Part shown: piece by piece, positions 51,362-59,474 of the stretch
Position numbering within the stretch: the stretch's first letter is position 1
Layout: each line of letters opens with the position of its first letter
From: Nostoc sp. ATCC 53789
Lineage (GTDB): Bacteria; Cyanobacteriota; Cyanobacteriia; Cyanobacteriales; Nostocaceae
Reading direction: 5' to 3'
Assembly (NCBI RefSeq): GCF_009873495.1
Contig: NZ_CP046703.1
Coordinates: forward strand, 4,816,501-4,880,500
Length of the DNA: 64,000 bases
Program-made: the position numbers and the translations under genes
The notes under the pieces: generated by a model
Databases searched by the model: none
The model's input: the letters and a program-made list of their open reading frames with translations, nothing else
What the model was told of the DNA's origin: nothing

Positions 51362-51934
51362 CTAGGGTCGGTTAATACGATTGAGTAGCCAAAGTGACGC
51401 TACAAGCCCTGCAAAATGTGCTGATACAGTGTTGGTATTTGCCTGTACAACAAGCATATCTAGACCGCTAATAATACGGGTAGGGTCAAAAAACTGTGTA
51501 GTTATAGCTTGAGGAGATATGGATCTTGCTACCAGTGTACCAACGATCGCTTGCGCGCCTAAAAGAGTCACCAGTGTTCCCCCTAAATTTACCCACAGCC
51601 CTAAGCGTAATACTTGCACAGTCTCACTTTTGCGAGGGCGGTTGCTGGGATTGGAGGATTCCAATTGTTTGCCAATTCTGGTGTAACGATAAGCTAAATA
51701 AATACCTCCACCTAAAACAACCAGTCCACAAATTGCTAAAAATACGCCAAAGCCAGTCCCAGGATTATTACTAGGACTACCAGTTCTTTGATTAAAGATG
51801 GCGAACAGCAACACAATTATGCTAGAAACAACGCCTAGTACTAGCTGAATCCAGAAGCTAATCCAACCTGTAAGGCGAAAGGTTTGGGCAATAGCCCGCA
51901 AAGAAGATGATGGAGCATCGGGAGTCTGTGACAT
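51362..51934 (-). CDS. DUF3611 family membrane protein
   Basis: A 190-residue protein with four hydrophobic helices (about 18-42, 58-77, 100-125 and 168-186) and a start MSQTPDAPSSSLRAIAQTFRLTGW typical of this cyanobacterial and chloroplast family. The function is unknown; related plant proteins lie in plastid membranes. An upstream ATG at 51976 would add 14 residues without similarity. There is no operon partner. Confidence 0.82.
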   Translation of the reverse strand: MSQTPDAPSSSLRAIAQTFRLTGWISFWIQLVLGVVSSIIVLLFAIFNQRTGSPSNNPGTGFGVFLAICGLVVLGGGIYLAYRYTRIGKQLESSNPSNRPRKSETVQVLRLGLWVNLGGTLVTLLGAQAIVGTLVARSISPQAITTQFFDPTRIISGLDMLVVQANTNTVSAHFAGLVASLWLLNRINRP

Positions 51935-51976
51935 ATATAGAAGATTGCCAATGTGCCGGGCACTTTCAAAGGACAC

Positions 51977-52901
51977 AAAGACACAAAGACAAAAGTTTAA
52001 TCTAAGGAAGCCTTAGCTCAAAAGTTCGGAGAACACGGAGAACTGTGTTGAGAGGTATTGCACTCTACGTCTCTATTTCTCCGAGAACACCAATTCAGTC
52101 AGGACTTACGTAAATAATGGTCGAAAATAAGGATTTTCAAGTAGGGCAATTCATAAATTGTCCCTACACCAACTAATTTTGTGTAAGTCCTATCAGTAAC
52201 AAATCATGTCTCCCCAACCTCTTATCTTTTAGTCAAGGAGGCTGGAAATTAGGTTTTTGATTACTGAATCGATGCTCTAGTCTTTGCGTCTTCTTTGATA
52301 AATTTACTATCACATTTACCAAATGCGACAAGAGATTCTCTTATCTAGCCAATCAGTAATGCCTACTACTTAAGTGTGTCCACCACCGTAGCAGCTTTAA
52401 ACCACACATATCCCATAGCTTAAATTCTGATGATTTGCATTGGGAAGATCACTGTAAAACAAAGTGTTTATTAAGTTTTACAGACAAAATTGCATTTTAC
52501 CTGTAAAATTTCTTCGATGGCATTTTATTGCTTAAGCATTTCTAACTACCTTGGCATTACTTAACACCAAGACAGTCAGAAACCTCACGCCTAAAAGCTG
52601 GGGCTTGGCATTTGCCCTAATCTGATCAGACTTAGTACATAAGGTACTAAGTGAATTTGCTACTCTCTGTTAGCTCCTCACCACACCATATCAAACTTGG
52701 GTTCGGGTACATTTCTTTATGTCCCTAAGACTCACAACCCTTACCACGAATTCACAAGCGTGGGTAATCGTTTGGTATTTACGCAATGGATATCTAGTCT
52801 AAGTAGCATTATATATATTACTCACTTAGCAGTAGCACTGTATACTGACTACAAGGATTGTAGACCTTACCATAAGGCATTTTTTTAGCCATTCACTAAC
52901 C
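51977..52901. other. Intergenic region, 925 bases, containing a MITE-like element
   Basis: Holds the 93-bp element at 52100-52192 with its 5-base target duplication. Outside it the DNA is AT-rich, with only short frames of poor coding character (for example near 52697-52888). It includes the promoters of the DUF3611 and padR genes. No RNA gene was recognised. Confidence 0.55.
52100..52192. mobile_element. 93-bp MITE-like element, copy 2, with TCAGT target duplication
   Basis: Same size and structure as the copy at 39257-39349. Ends AGGACTTACGTAAA (from 52101) and TTTTGTGTAAGTCCT (to 52191) are imperfect inverted repeats. TCAGT flanks both sides (52095-52099 and 52193-52197). The core hairpin at 52141-52167 is a degraded form of the 28-bp palindrome. 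No coding capacity. Confidence 0.88.
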
Positions 52902-53249
52902 ATGAAACTTGAGGATATATATCAATTCTTTGAAAATCCTCCGCCAACTTACCTTTGTCAGGAAGTAGCAGTTTGTTACATACTGTCTGTTTTATTACAA
53001 GGTGAATCCTACGGAACCGAGTTGATTGAGCAATTAGAAACTGAATATCCAACCTATAGGCTTTCGGATACTGTGCTTTATAGTGCAATCAAATTTCTGG
53101 AAGACCAAAAGGCAATCACTGGATATTGGAAGAAACTGGAAGGACGAGGACGACCCAGGCGGATGTACCAAGTTTCTCCAGAATGGCAAGTTCAAGCGCA
53201 GGATTTAGCTTTGCAATGGCTTAACTACATCAATAGGAGGACAAAGTAA
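52902..53249 (+). CDS. PadR-family transcriptional regulator
   Basis: A 115-residue winged-helix protein. The PadR pattern is clear: ILSVLLQGESYGTELIEQL (about residues 27-45), then YRLSDTVLYSAIKFLEDQKAI as the recognition helix region and WKKLEGRGRPRRMYQVSPEW as the wing. It begins at an ATG within MKLEDIYQFF. The ligand is unknown. It precedes the CCB2/CCB4-type gene by 52 bases on the same strand, so the two may be co-transcribed. Confidence 0.9.
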   Translation: MKLEDIYQFFENPPPTYLCQEVAVCYILSVLLQGESYGTELIEQLETEYPTYRLSDTVLYSAIKFLEDQKAITGYWKKLEGRGRPRRMYQVSPEWQVQAQDLALQWLNYINRRTK

Positions 53250-53301
53250 CGAATAATTGATAATGAATAAGTCTCCTCCAGTCAAACAATAACAATCAGT
53301 T

Positions 53302-53832
53302 ATGGATACTGCTATTCTGCCATCTACGTTCCTGCTAACCTTGTTGTTATCAGTTGGGCTGTTTTTCTTTATTCGTGCCTCGACTAAAGACCGCATACAA
53401 ACAGTGCAACTGGTATCTGAGCAAGACGAAGCTGCTTTAATGTCTCAATTAAAAGAGTATTTTCGCTCCCGGTCTTACCAAGTGGCAGAGGTAGACCGAG
53501 AACAAAACAAAGTGACTTTTGAAGGGAATGTTCGCCCCAGTTGGTTTTTAGCTATATTTTTAACTCTGCTAGCAGCGACTGGGATTGTTTGTCTCTCACT
53601 AGTTGTATACCTGCTTTTTCCTAACCTCAGTCCCATTGTTTTGGCTATGGTACTGCTGTCGCCTTTAAGTGGTCTATTTTATTGGAAAAAATCTGGAAGA
53701 CTTGAGAAGGTGTCACTCAAAGTAGAAACAACTCAGAGCGAACAAACCTCCTCAAGTAAGATCACTGTAGTTGCCCATCGAGATGAACTCAGTGAGTTAC
53801 AGAGAACTCTACAGCTCAAGGCTGGTGAATAA
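53302..53832 (+). CDS. Cofactor assembly of complex C subunit B (CCB2/CCB4 type)
   Basis: A 176-residue thylakoid-type membrane protein. Helices lie at about 8-25 and a pair at 80-102 and 105-127. The soluble segment LKEYFRSRSYQVAEVDREQNKVTFEG (about 50-76) and the C-terminal part match the CCB2/CCB4 family. In chloroplasts these proteins attach the covalent heme cn to cytochrome b6, and cyanobacterial homologues act alike by inference. It stands behind the padR gene. A strong hairpin is present about 100 bases downstream. Confidence 0.85.
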   Translation: MDTAILPSTFLLTLLLSVGLFFFIRASTKDRIQTVQLVSEQDEAALMSQLKEYFRSRSYQVAEVDREQNKVTFEGNVRPSWFLAIFLTLLAATGIVCLSLVVYLLFPNLSPIVLAMVLLSPLSGLFYWKKSGRLEKVSLKVETTQSEQTSSSKITVVAHRDELSELQRTLQLKAGE

Positions 53833-54266
53833 TTGTTGATTTTTTTATGATATGCAGACTTCTGACCTGATCTAATCTTTAAGCAATGAAAAGTAAAAAG
53901 GAGGAAATCAAGACTTCTGCTTTGTCATTTTCCCCACGACTTATATCGTGGGGAGAAATTTAAATTAATTAACTTAAATTCGTTGACAGAGCTTGGTTAA
54001 CAATTCACGGCATAAGAGCGCAACTTCACTAGCGCTTTTGGAGGCGCTTGGCTCTATACCCACTCCCTTCTATATCATGACACTAGTATCAACCCATGCA
54101 ATCTAGCGTGCTTTGAGACTAGTTTATTTTCCAACTACCTGGACTAGCCTTACTAGCAAATCAGCTCCAAACTAAAAAAAAATTAAATTTTGCATAAACT
54201 TAGCTATTTTGCCAGTTAATGAATAGTCAGGAGCCACACTCAATGTGTAAGATGACCAACTATGGT
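53833..54266. other. Intergenic region with a CCCCACGA hairpin
   Basis: CCCCACGA (53932-53939) pairs with TCGTGGGG (53946-53953), followed by AGAAATTT; it may end the padR-CCB transcript. Otherwise AT-rich. A 25-codon frame beginning near 53886 runs through the hairpin and is not credible as a gene. Confidence 0.6.
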
Positions 54267-54644
54267 TCACCGGCTAGCTAAAGCAAGAGGTTCTTGACCA
54301 GGCGAAGGTTCTAATACCCTCAAGCTTGGAAACAAGAAATGGTTTTCCTCTACGTATTGAGCACCAAACAGTCCCTTTTCTGCCCAGAAATAACGATCTG
54401 TTGTGTGTTCATTTCGCTTTACGAGTAGCAACGCAGGTGGCAAAATCCCTTCAGCTTGAATGAATCTTCTCGCTGCTGTCACAGGTTTTTCTTCGCCACT
54501 TTCGATGCTATATTGAGGCACGTGTTCCAAAATACGCCGTCCTTCTTGACGACGGCGACTTTTCCTTTTGCGTCTCCTTGCCAACCTATTGTCCTCCTCT
54601 TTCAAGCTATAGATTGTAGTGTTAGCTACAAAATCCGTCGTCAT
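54267..54644 (-). CDS. DUF3155 family protein
   Basis: A 125-residue basic protein. RRRKRKSRRRQEGRRILEHV (about residues 23-42) is an Arg/Lys-rich, possibly nucleic-acid-binding segment. FGAQYVEENHFLFPSL near the end is the family signature. It is restricted to cyanobacteria as far as I know, and its function is unknown. The start is taken as MTTDFVANTT; a shorter form beginning near the basic stretch is possible. Confidence 0.82.
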   Translation of the reverse strand: MTTDFVANTTIYSLKEEDNRLARRRKRKSRRRQEGRRILEHVPQYSIESGEEKPVTAARRFIQAEGILPPALLLVKRNEHTTDRYFWAEKGLFGAQYVEENHFLFPSLRVLEPSPGQEPLALASR

Positions 54645-54871
54645 TATATAAGTTCTAGTTCAAAATATCAATAGTTTTTAACCTTTTCATGCAAGAAAAT
54701 TAACATCTTTGAAAATAGATAAAACAAAGTCACCTAAGAAAATAATTTCTTGGTACAAACCTTTCATGTAGAAGATTTTAGTTAAGCTTTATTGAATGGG
54801 TGAGGTAAAAATTAAGTATCCTCTCTTATCATCATGCCTCAAAATCTGTAATCTTGAGCAAGAGCTAAAAA

Positions 54872-56215
54872 ATGTTAATGTCTGCCAGTTCCGATTTTAT
54901 TGCTCTGTGTCGAGAGCAAATAGCGCTGCTAACCCAAGGGCTGGGAGCAACTTTAAGTATTGTGTACCTGACACAAGAATTGGTAGAGACTCCTTCTGGT
55001 GAAGCCAAACTGATTCCTGTGGTAATTTACCCAGAAACAGCATTATTACCGCCAGGGGAAGAGACTGCTGAGGCGACAGTAGTACACAAGCAACTTCAAG
55101 TCGGAAATGTGTTTATATTACCCAACGATCGCAGAAGGTTATTGACAGCAGGATCGGAATCTCCAACCTCGTCACAGGAGTCTGAGGCATCTCAACCCCA
55201 TTTAAAAGAGGAATACCTCTTTAGTGGCAACCAAATTGTTTTACCTCTGGTTTATGAGGGTGTGATGATGGGGTTATTGGTGACGGGTAGGCAAGACCGG
55301 GCATGGAATGAACATGAGGAAAGGCAGATTCAACAGATAGCCCAAACATTGGCGATCGCTTGTATTTTAGATCAACGCCGGGCATGGTTTGAGGAGCAGT
55401 TGCGTGAGCAACAAATTCTCCAAGAAAAACAGCGAGATTTGCTAGATAACCTGTTGCATCAGTTTCGTAACCCATTAACGGCATTGCGGACTTTTGGTAA
55501 ACTGCTATTGAAGCGCCTGCGCCCAGGAGATAGCAACCGGGATGTGGCTAATAGTATTGTGCGAGAAAGCGATCGCCTCCAAGAATTGCTACAACAATTC
55601 GATCAAGTAATTGACTTGACAGAGACAGATTTAGCACCACTACATCTACCCGAACATGAAGTGTTTGTGGAAGCAACTATCCAAAAAGACGCTAAACCGC
55701 CGCTATTATTGCCGGGAACGGGAGATAAAACAGTTGACTGCTCGTTAGCAGATATATTAGAACCATTATTAATATCAGCCAAAGCGATCGCCCAAGAGCG
55801 AAAGCTAAAACTAATAACTGAAATTAAACACAATTCACCCCTAGTACGTGCCAACATCAAAGCATTACGAGAAGTTTTAACTAACATCATCGATAATGCT
55901 TTGAAATATACTCCCACTGGTGGCAAAATTTTGATTCAGGCGGGGCAAGAAAAAGCTAATTTTCAGGGAATTGCGATTAGTGACAACGGGCCTGGCATTC
56001 CACCCAAAGATTTAGAACATCTTGGAGAACGGCATTATCGGGGTGTACAAGCGCAAACAGAAATCCCTGGCACAGGTTTAGGGTTAGCGATCGCCAAACA
56101 ATTAATAGAGCAAATGCAGGGTGAAATCGAGGTTTTCAGCCCTGCAATCAACTCTAAGCTAACTTCATCCAATGCACCGGGAACTACGTTTATTATTTGG
56201 TTGCCGAAAGTTTAG
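54872..56215 (+). CDS. GAF-domain sensor histidine kinase, Hik2/CSK-like
   Basis: A 447-residue soluble kinase. The N-terminal ~180 residues form a GAF-type domain (FIALCREQIALLTQGLGATL to WNEHEERQIQQIAQTLAIAC). The phospho-acceptor His is in LLHQFRNPLTALRTFGKLL near residue 197. The ATPase domain shows EVLTNIIDNALKYTP, DNGPGIPP and GTGLGLAIAKQL. The H-box sequence resembles Hik2, the cyanobacterial homologue of the chloroplast sensor kinase CSK, which senses electron-transport redox state or salt; this is family inference. No response regulator adjoins it. ATG 54878 is an alternative start. Confidence 0.85.
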   Translation: MLMSASSDFIALCREQIALLTQGLGATLSIVYLTQELVETPSGEAKLIPVVIYPETALLPPGEETAEATVVHKQLQVGNVFILPNDRRRLLTAGSESPTSSQESEASQPHLKEEYLFSGNQIVLPLVYEGVMMGLLVTGRQDRAWNEHEERQIQQIAQTLAIACILDQRRAWFEEQLREQQILQEKQRDLLDNLLHQFRNPLTALRTFGKLLLKRLRPGDSNRDVANSIVRESDRLQELLQQFDQVIDLTETDLAPLHLPEHEVFVEATIQKDAKPPLLLPGTGDKTVDCSLADILEPLLISAKAIAQERKLKLITEIKHNSPLVRANIKALREVLTNIIDNALKYTPTGGKILIQAGQEKANFQGIAISDNGPGIPPKDLEHLGERHYRGVQAQTEIPGTGLGLAIAKQLIEQMQGEIEVFSPAINSKLTSSNAPGTTFIIWLPKV

Positions 56216-56290
56216 GATTTGTTCTTTGTCCTTTGTCATTCGTCCTTTGTAAAAACCAATGACTAATGACTAATGACTAATGACTAATGA
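56216..56290. repeat. TTTGTCC and TAATGAC heptamer repeats
   Basis: Heptamers of two orientations (TTTGTCCTTTGTCAT, then TAATGAC in five tandem units) fill the gap between the convergent histidine kinase and SLH genes. Confidence 0.85.
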
Positions 56291-57532
56291 CTATCTGAGT
56301 GAAACCAACAAGTTTTGATTGATGGTCATTTGTAAATCGGTATCTGGGTCAATGGCGATTAAATCAACGCTATTCTTACCGAAGAACAGACCAACCAATG
56401 CACCGATACCAGCGCCACCCAAGACTTCTTCTGTGGCGATCGCGCGATCGCCAGTTACAGCAGATACCGCAGTTGCCGCACCTGCACCCAATACAGTATT
56501 TTTGATAATTGAACCAATACTAGTACCCTTCTTGACGGTTTCAGTTTTGGTGATCACTTCAGAGCTAGCGTTAAGCTGATACTCCTGACCATTGGTCAAA
56601 ACCAGTTTCTCAGCAACGAATTGAGAACCGCCTGTAGCAGGTTTGAGTTGACCAATTACTTGACTACCAGCCGGAATCACTACAGATCCGTCTTGTGTTA
56701 CTACGTTTTGGGATACTGTCAACGTCAAAGGCGCAGTTTCATCCTTTGTAACCAGAATCTTTTCTGCCTTGTCATACTTCACAGGGATAGCAGTCCCTTG
56801 AGGAATTGTGACTGATAGAGGCGTTGGAGTAGTTGACCCGACAGCCACAACATAAGGCGAGTTAATTGCTGAAGCTTGGTTAGAACTAACCAGTGCTTGG
56901 TAGATAAAAGCTGCTACTTGGGCGCGAGTAGCGGTTGCAGTTGGATTCAGGAACTTCACATTAGGATAGTTCACGACGATTTGCTTTTCAGTTGCGGCTG
57001 CGATCGGGCTACGGGCATAGCTAGCGATGTTAGAGGCATCGTTGAAGTATTGCAGAGTGCTTTCGGTATTGCCACTGGGACTATATTCCAGACCGTTAGC
57101 GAGGGAAACTAAAACCTGTTGGCGAGGAATAGCTTGGTTCGGCTCAAAGCGATTACCAGGATATCCAGATAAGAAACCAATGGTATAAGCTTGCTGAATG
57201 GCACTTGATGCCCAATAATTGCTGGGCACATCAGCAAAGTTGATTGGCGATCGTTGCTGTGCTTTTTGAAAAGCTTTGTTGACCATAGCGGCAAATTGAG
57301 CGCGTGTCACCGCTTCTTCAGGACGGAAACTACCATCAGGAAATCCGGCAATTACACCACGCTGTGACAATTGTTGAATAAATTGTGCCGCCCAATAATT
57401 AGATGAAACATCAGAAAAAGTGGTTTGAGCTAAAGATGGAGAAGCTGTAATCAAAGGAGCTACAGTGCCTACTGTGACGCTCAAAGCCATGAGTGCAGCT
57501 GTTCCAGATTGCAAACGATTAAAAGTAAACAT
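56291..57532 (-). CDS. SLH-domain envelope protein with a C-terminal uncharacterised domain
   Basis: A 413-residue exported protein. The signal peptide (about 1-36, SGTAALMALSVTVGTVAPL) resembles that of the protein at 27478. SLH repeats occupy residues 39-229 (FSDVSSNYWAAQFIQQL first), binding the cell wall or its secondary polymer. The C-terminal half (VTIPQGTAIPVKYDKAEKIL, VVIPAGSQVIGQL, FVAEKLVLTNGQEYQ, then a Gly/Ala-rich hydrophobic stretch) is the same domain as in the gene at 27478. Residues 39-229 match the SLH block at 29921-30493 with 18 differences in 191. Probably an outer-envelope structural protein; a porin function is not supported. Confidence 0.88.
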   Translation of the reverse strand: MFTFNRLQSGTAALMALSVTVGTVAPLITASPSLAQTTFSDVSSNYWAAQFIQQLSQRGVIAGFPDGSFRPEEAVTRAQFAAMVNKAFQKAQQRSPINFADVPSNYWASSAIQQAYTIGFLSGYPGNRFEPNQAIPRQQVLVSLANGLEYSPSGNTESTLQYFNDASNIASYARSPIAAATEKQIVVNYPNVKFLNPTATATRAQVAAFIYQALVSSNQASAINSPYVVAVGSTTPTPLSVTIPQGTAIPVKYDKAEKILVTKDETAPLTLTVSQNVVTQDGSVVIPAGSQVIGQLKPATGGSQFVAEKLVLTNGQEYQLNASSEVITKTETVKKGTSIGSIIKNTVLGAGAATAVSAVTGDRAIATEEVLGGAGIGALVGLFFGKNSVDLIAIDPDTDLQMTINQNLLVSLR

Positions 57533-57722
57533 TAATTTTTAACTCCAGTAGAATTATTTTTATTACTGTTAATTAATGAGACACTTACTAAAGTATTAGG
57601 TTCCCTTTAATTTCTGTTTTTTGTAAAAACCATTACTTTTGGCATACAGTCAAATTAGATAGTCAAATTAAGAAAAAGCCTGCCAACATAGCTAGCAATA
57701 CGTAATAGTGTAATCAGCCTCT

Positions 57723-57761
57723 TACCAATTAGAGGATGTTTTAAAAGTCCTCTGATTGGTA
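57723..57761. repeat. Imperfect inverted repeat upstream of the SLH gene
   Basis: TACCAATTAGAGG (57723-57735) and CCTCTGATTGGTA (57749-57761) pair with one mismatch. It lies 190 bases upstream of the SLH gene start, and its role is unknown. Confidence 0.65.
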
Positions 57762-57800
57762 TCAAAAGCTTTAGATGCCTCTAAATCTCCCTTAAAAAGC

Positions 57801-57843
57801 AATACAGTTCAGTTAAGCCCAAAATCCTTAACTGAACTGTATT
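57801..57843. repeat. Inverted-repeat element, AATAC...GTATT family, copy 3
   Basis: Perfect 17-base arms AATACAGTTCAGTTAAG (57801-57817) and complement (57827-57843) around nine bases. The 11-base sequence CCTTAAAAAGC lies on both sides (57790-57800 and 57845-57855), a possible target duplication. This is a short version of the elements at 17867 and 24420. Confidence 0.85.
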
Positions 57844-57845
57844 AC

Positions 57846-57880
57846 CTTAAAAAGCGGGAACTTTCACCTGGTTCCCTGCT
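57846..57880 (-). terminator. Terminator of the fbp-tal-zwf-opcA cluster
   Basis: Read on the minus strand, AGCAGGGAAC pairs with GTTCCCGCT (57853-57861 with 57871-57880) and is followed by TTTTTAAGG. It lies 59 bases behind the opcA stop codon. Confidence 0.82.
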
Positions 57881-57938
57881 TAAAAAGCCTACCGTGTATA
57901 CACAAGGTCGGGAAGCAGGCTAGGGGGTTAAGTCTAAG

Positions 57939-59300
57939 TTAATTCGCCAATTTGAAAATATTCGCTGTCACTCCCAGACTTTCTTCAAAAAGGGACTCAC
58001 GACCCCAGCGTTGCACCTGCTGACTGAGTAATGCTTCGGCTTTTTGTTCTGAAAGTGAAGTTACCTGTTGAAACAGACCGGCAGATTGGGCACCACCATG
58101 TGTTTCCATCCGCATACAACCACCAGTTTCCGAGCAGATAACTGTACCACAGTCTGCCTGGGGATTTGTCGAACTGAGGCGCAAGGCAATCAAGTCACCA
58201 ATAATATCGCCCACATCCGCAACGGGAACCCCTGCTAACTCGGCTTCTACTTGTCGTTGATCTTGAGAAATAAAATGGATGCGAGTGATATCATAATCAC
58301 CGCTTTCCTTTTGATAAGAAACTGGTTGCCATTCCAATCGACTTGCCAGCCAACCCAAAAACAGCAAAGCTTGGGCGGGATTGCCTTTTTCGTAATCAAT
58401 CGTCACGCGGTCAATTTCTCTGAGGGCGGCACGACGCTTAGGCGAATCGTAGGCTTCAGCTGTCAGTTCTTGCCATGATGCGAGGCGACGCCAGTTCAAA
58501 TCCGCTAAAGGTACACCAGCTTCTACCAACTCTTCTAGGCGGAGTAAATCACTTTCTGGCTCGTTAAAGTTGCAAGAATCGACAATGACATTATTGCAGA
58601 TTGCTGCTAGGCGCTTGAATAGACCGTTGTTAGGGTCTGGTGTCGCCTTCCACCAGAGAAACTTTGGCAAACCGCCAATCAACAATGCTGGAATCATGCC
58701 ACCGATGCGTTCTAAGGCAGCAGCAGTTCCACTCAGAGTAATGTATTCGCAGCAGATAAGTGTGCTTGACGATTGTTTTTGAATCGGGCAATAGGCAGAA
58801 ACTTGAGCCTTAACTCCTTCATCTTCGCCAGTAATAGGAAATAGGGCAATGATCCGGCAGGGGTTGCGGAGAGCGATTTCATCAGCAATTCTGGGGCTAC
58901 CGCTATTTAATCCAGCAATAGCATGTTCTCCTCCAGTCCCACCTCGCTGACCTTTAGCGAATTCTTCTCGTAATACAGTCAGAGTTTCTTGTGTCGCTGT
59001 TCCAGTTTCTGGCAGTTTATGTTTCTTTTGCACTTCCCGTAATGCTGCTGCCATTTGCGGCCCTAAAATCCCATCAATTGGGCCGTTGTAAAATCCTAAA
59101 GCAGCCAACAAATACTGAGTTTCTTCTGGTTCGTAGACTACTAAAGTAAATGTTGTTGCCCTAGTAGCACTGGGAAGTTCACCGTCCTCCCCAGTTATGC
59201 CATAGCTTTGCCAAATTTTATTGAGTTCGGCATCTATTTCGTTAAGCGAAATATCTTTTGGTGCCTGGAGTGAAAAAATTGTAGAAGTTTGGAGAGCCAT
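57939..59300 (-). CDS. opcA: OpcA, glucose-6-phosphate dehydrogenase assembly/redox regulator
   Basis: OpcA is the allosteric activator of G6PDH (Zwf) in cyanobacteria and is needed for its activity in heterocysts and in the dark. The 453-residue protein contains the OpcA block LPKFLWWKATPDPNNGLFKRL (about residues 220-240) and the cysteine pair Cys-389 and Cys-395 (VICSETGGC), six residues apart like the pair known as the thioredoxin-controlled switch in Anabaena OpcA. Residues about 62-110 (YLLAALGFYNGPIDGILG, then LREVQKKHKLPETGTA) resemble a PG_binding_1 domain. Last gene of the fbp-tal-zwf-opcA cluster, 174 bases behind zwf, with a terminator downstream. Confidence 0.95.
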   Translation of the reverse strand: MALQTSTIFSLQAPKDISLNEIDAELNKIWQSYGITGEDGELPSATRATTFTLVVYEPEETQYLLAALGFYNGPIDGILGPQMAAALREVQKKHKLPETGTATQETLTVLREEFAKGQRGGTGGEHAIAGLNSGSPRIADEIALRNPCRIIALFPITGEDEGVKAQVSAYCPIQKQSSSTLICCEYITLSGTAAALERIGGMIPALLIGGLPKFLWWKATPDPNNGLFKRLAAICNNVIVDSCNFNEPESDLLRLEELVEAGVPLADLNWRRLASWQELTAEAYDSPKRRAALREIDRVTIDYEKGNPAQALLFLGWLASRLEWQPVSYQKESGDYDITRIHFISQDQRQVEAELAGVPVADVGDIIGDLIALRLSSTNPQADCGTVICSETGGCMRMETHGGAQSAGLFQQVTSLSEQKAEALLSQQVQRWGRESLFEESLGVTANIFKLAN

Positions 59301-59474
59301 AGGAAGTTTTAGATTTTGTCATTTGTCATTTGTCATACCCTGCGGGAAGGCGTACCACTTCGTGGAAGCAAGCTACGCGTAGCGTCTCGTAGAGAAGCGC
59401 CTACGTCATTTGTCATTTGTCATTTGTCATTTGTTTTTACTAGTGACTAATGACTAATGACTAATGACTAATAT
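59301..59474. repeat. Repeat-filled spacer between zwf and opcA
   Basis: TTTGTCA heptamers (about 59316-59335 and 59407-59442), a dispersed palindromic repeat (about 59340-59405, including GCAAGCTACGCGTAGCGTCT) and TAATGAC heptamers. Almost no unique sequence separates the two genes, so any opcA promoter would have to lie in repeats or within zwf. Confidence 0.82.
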
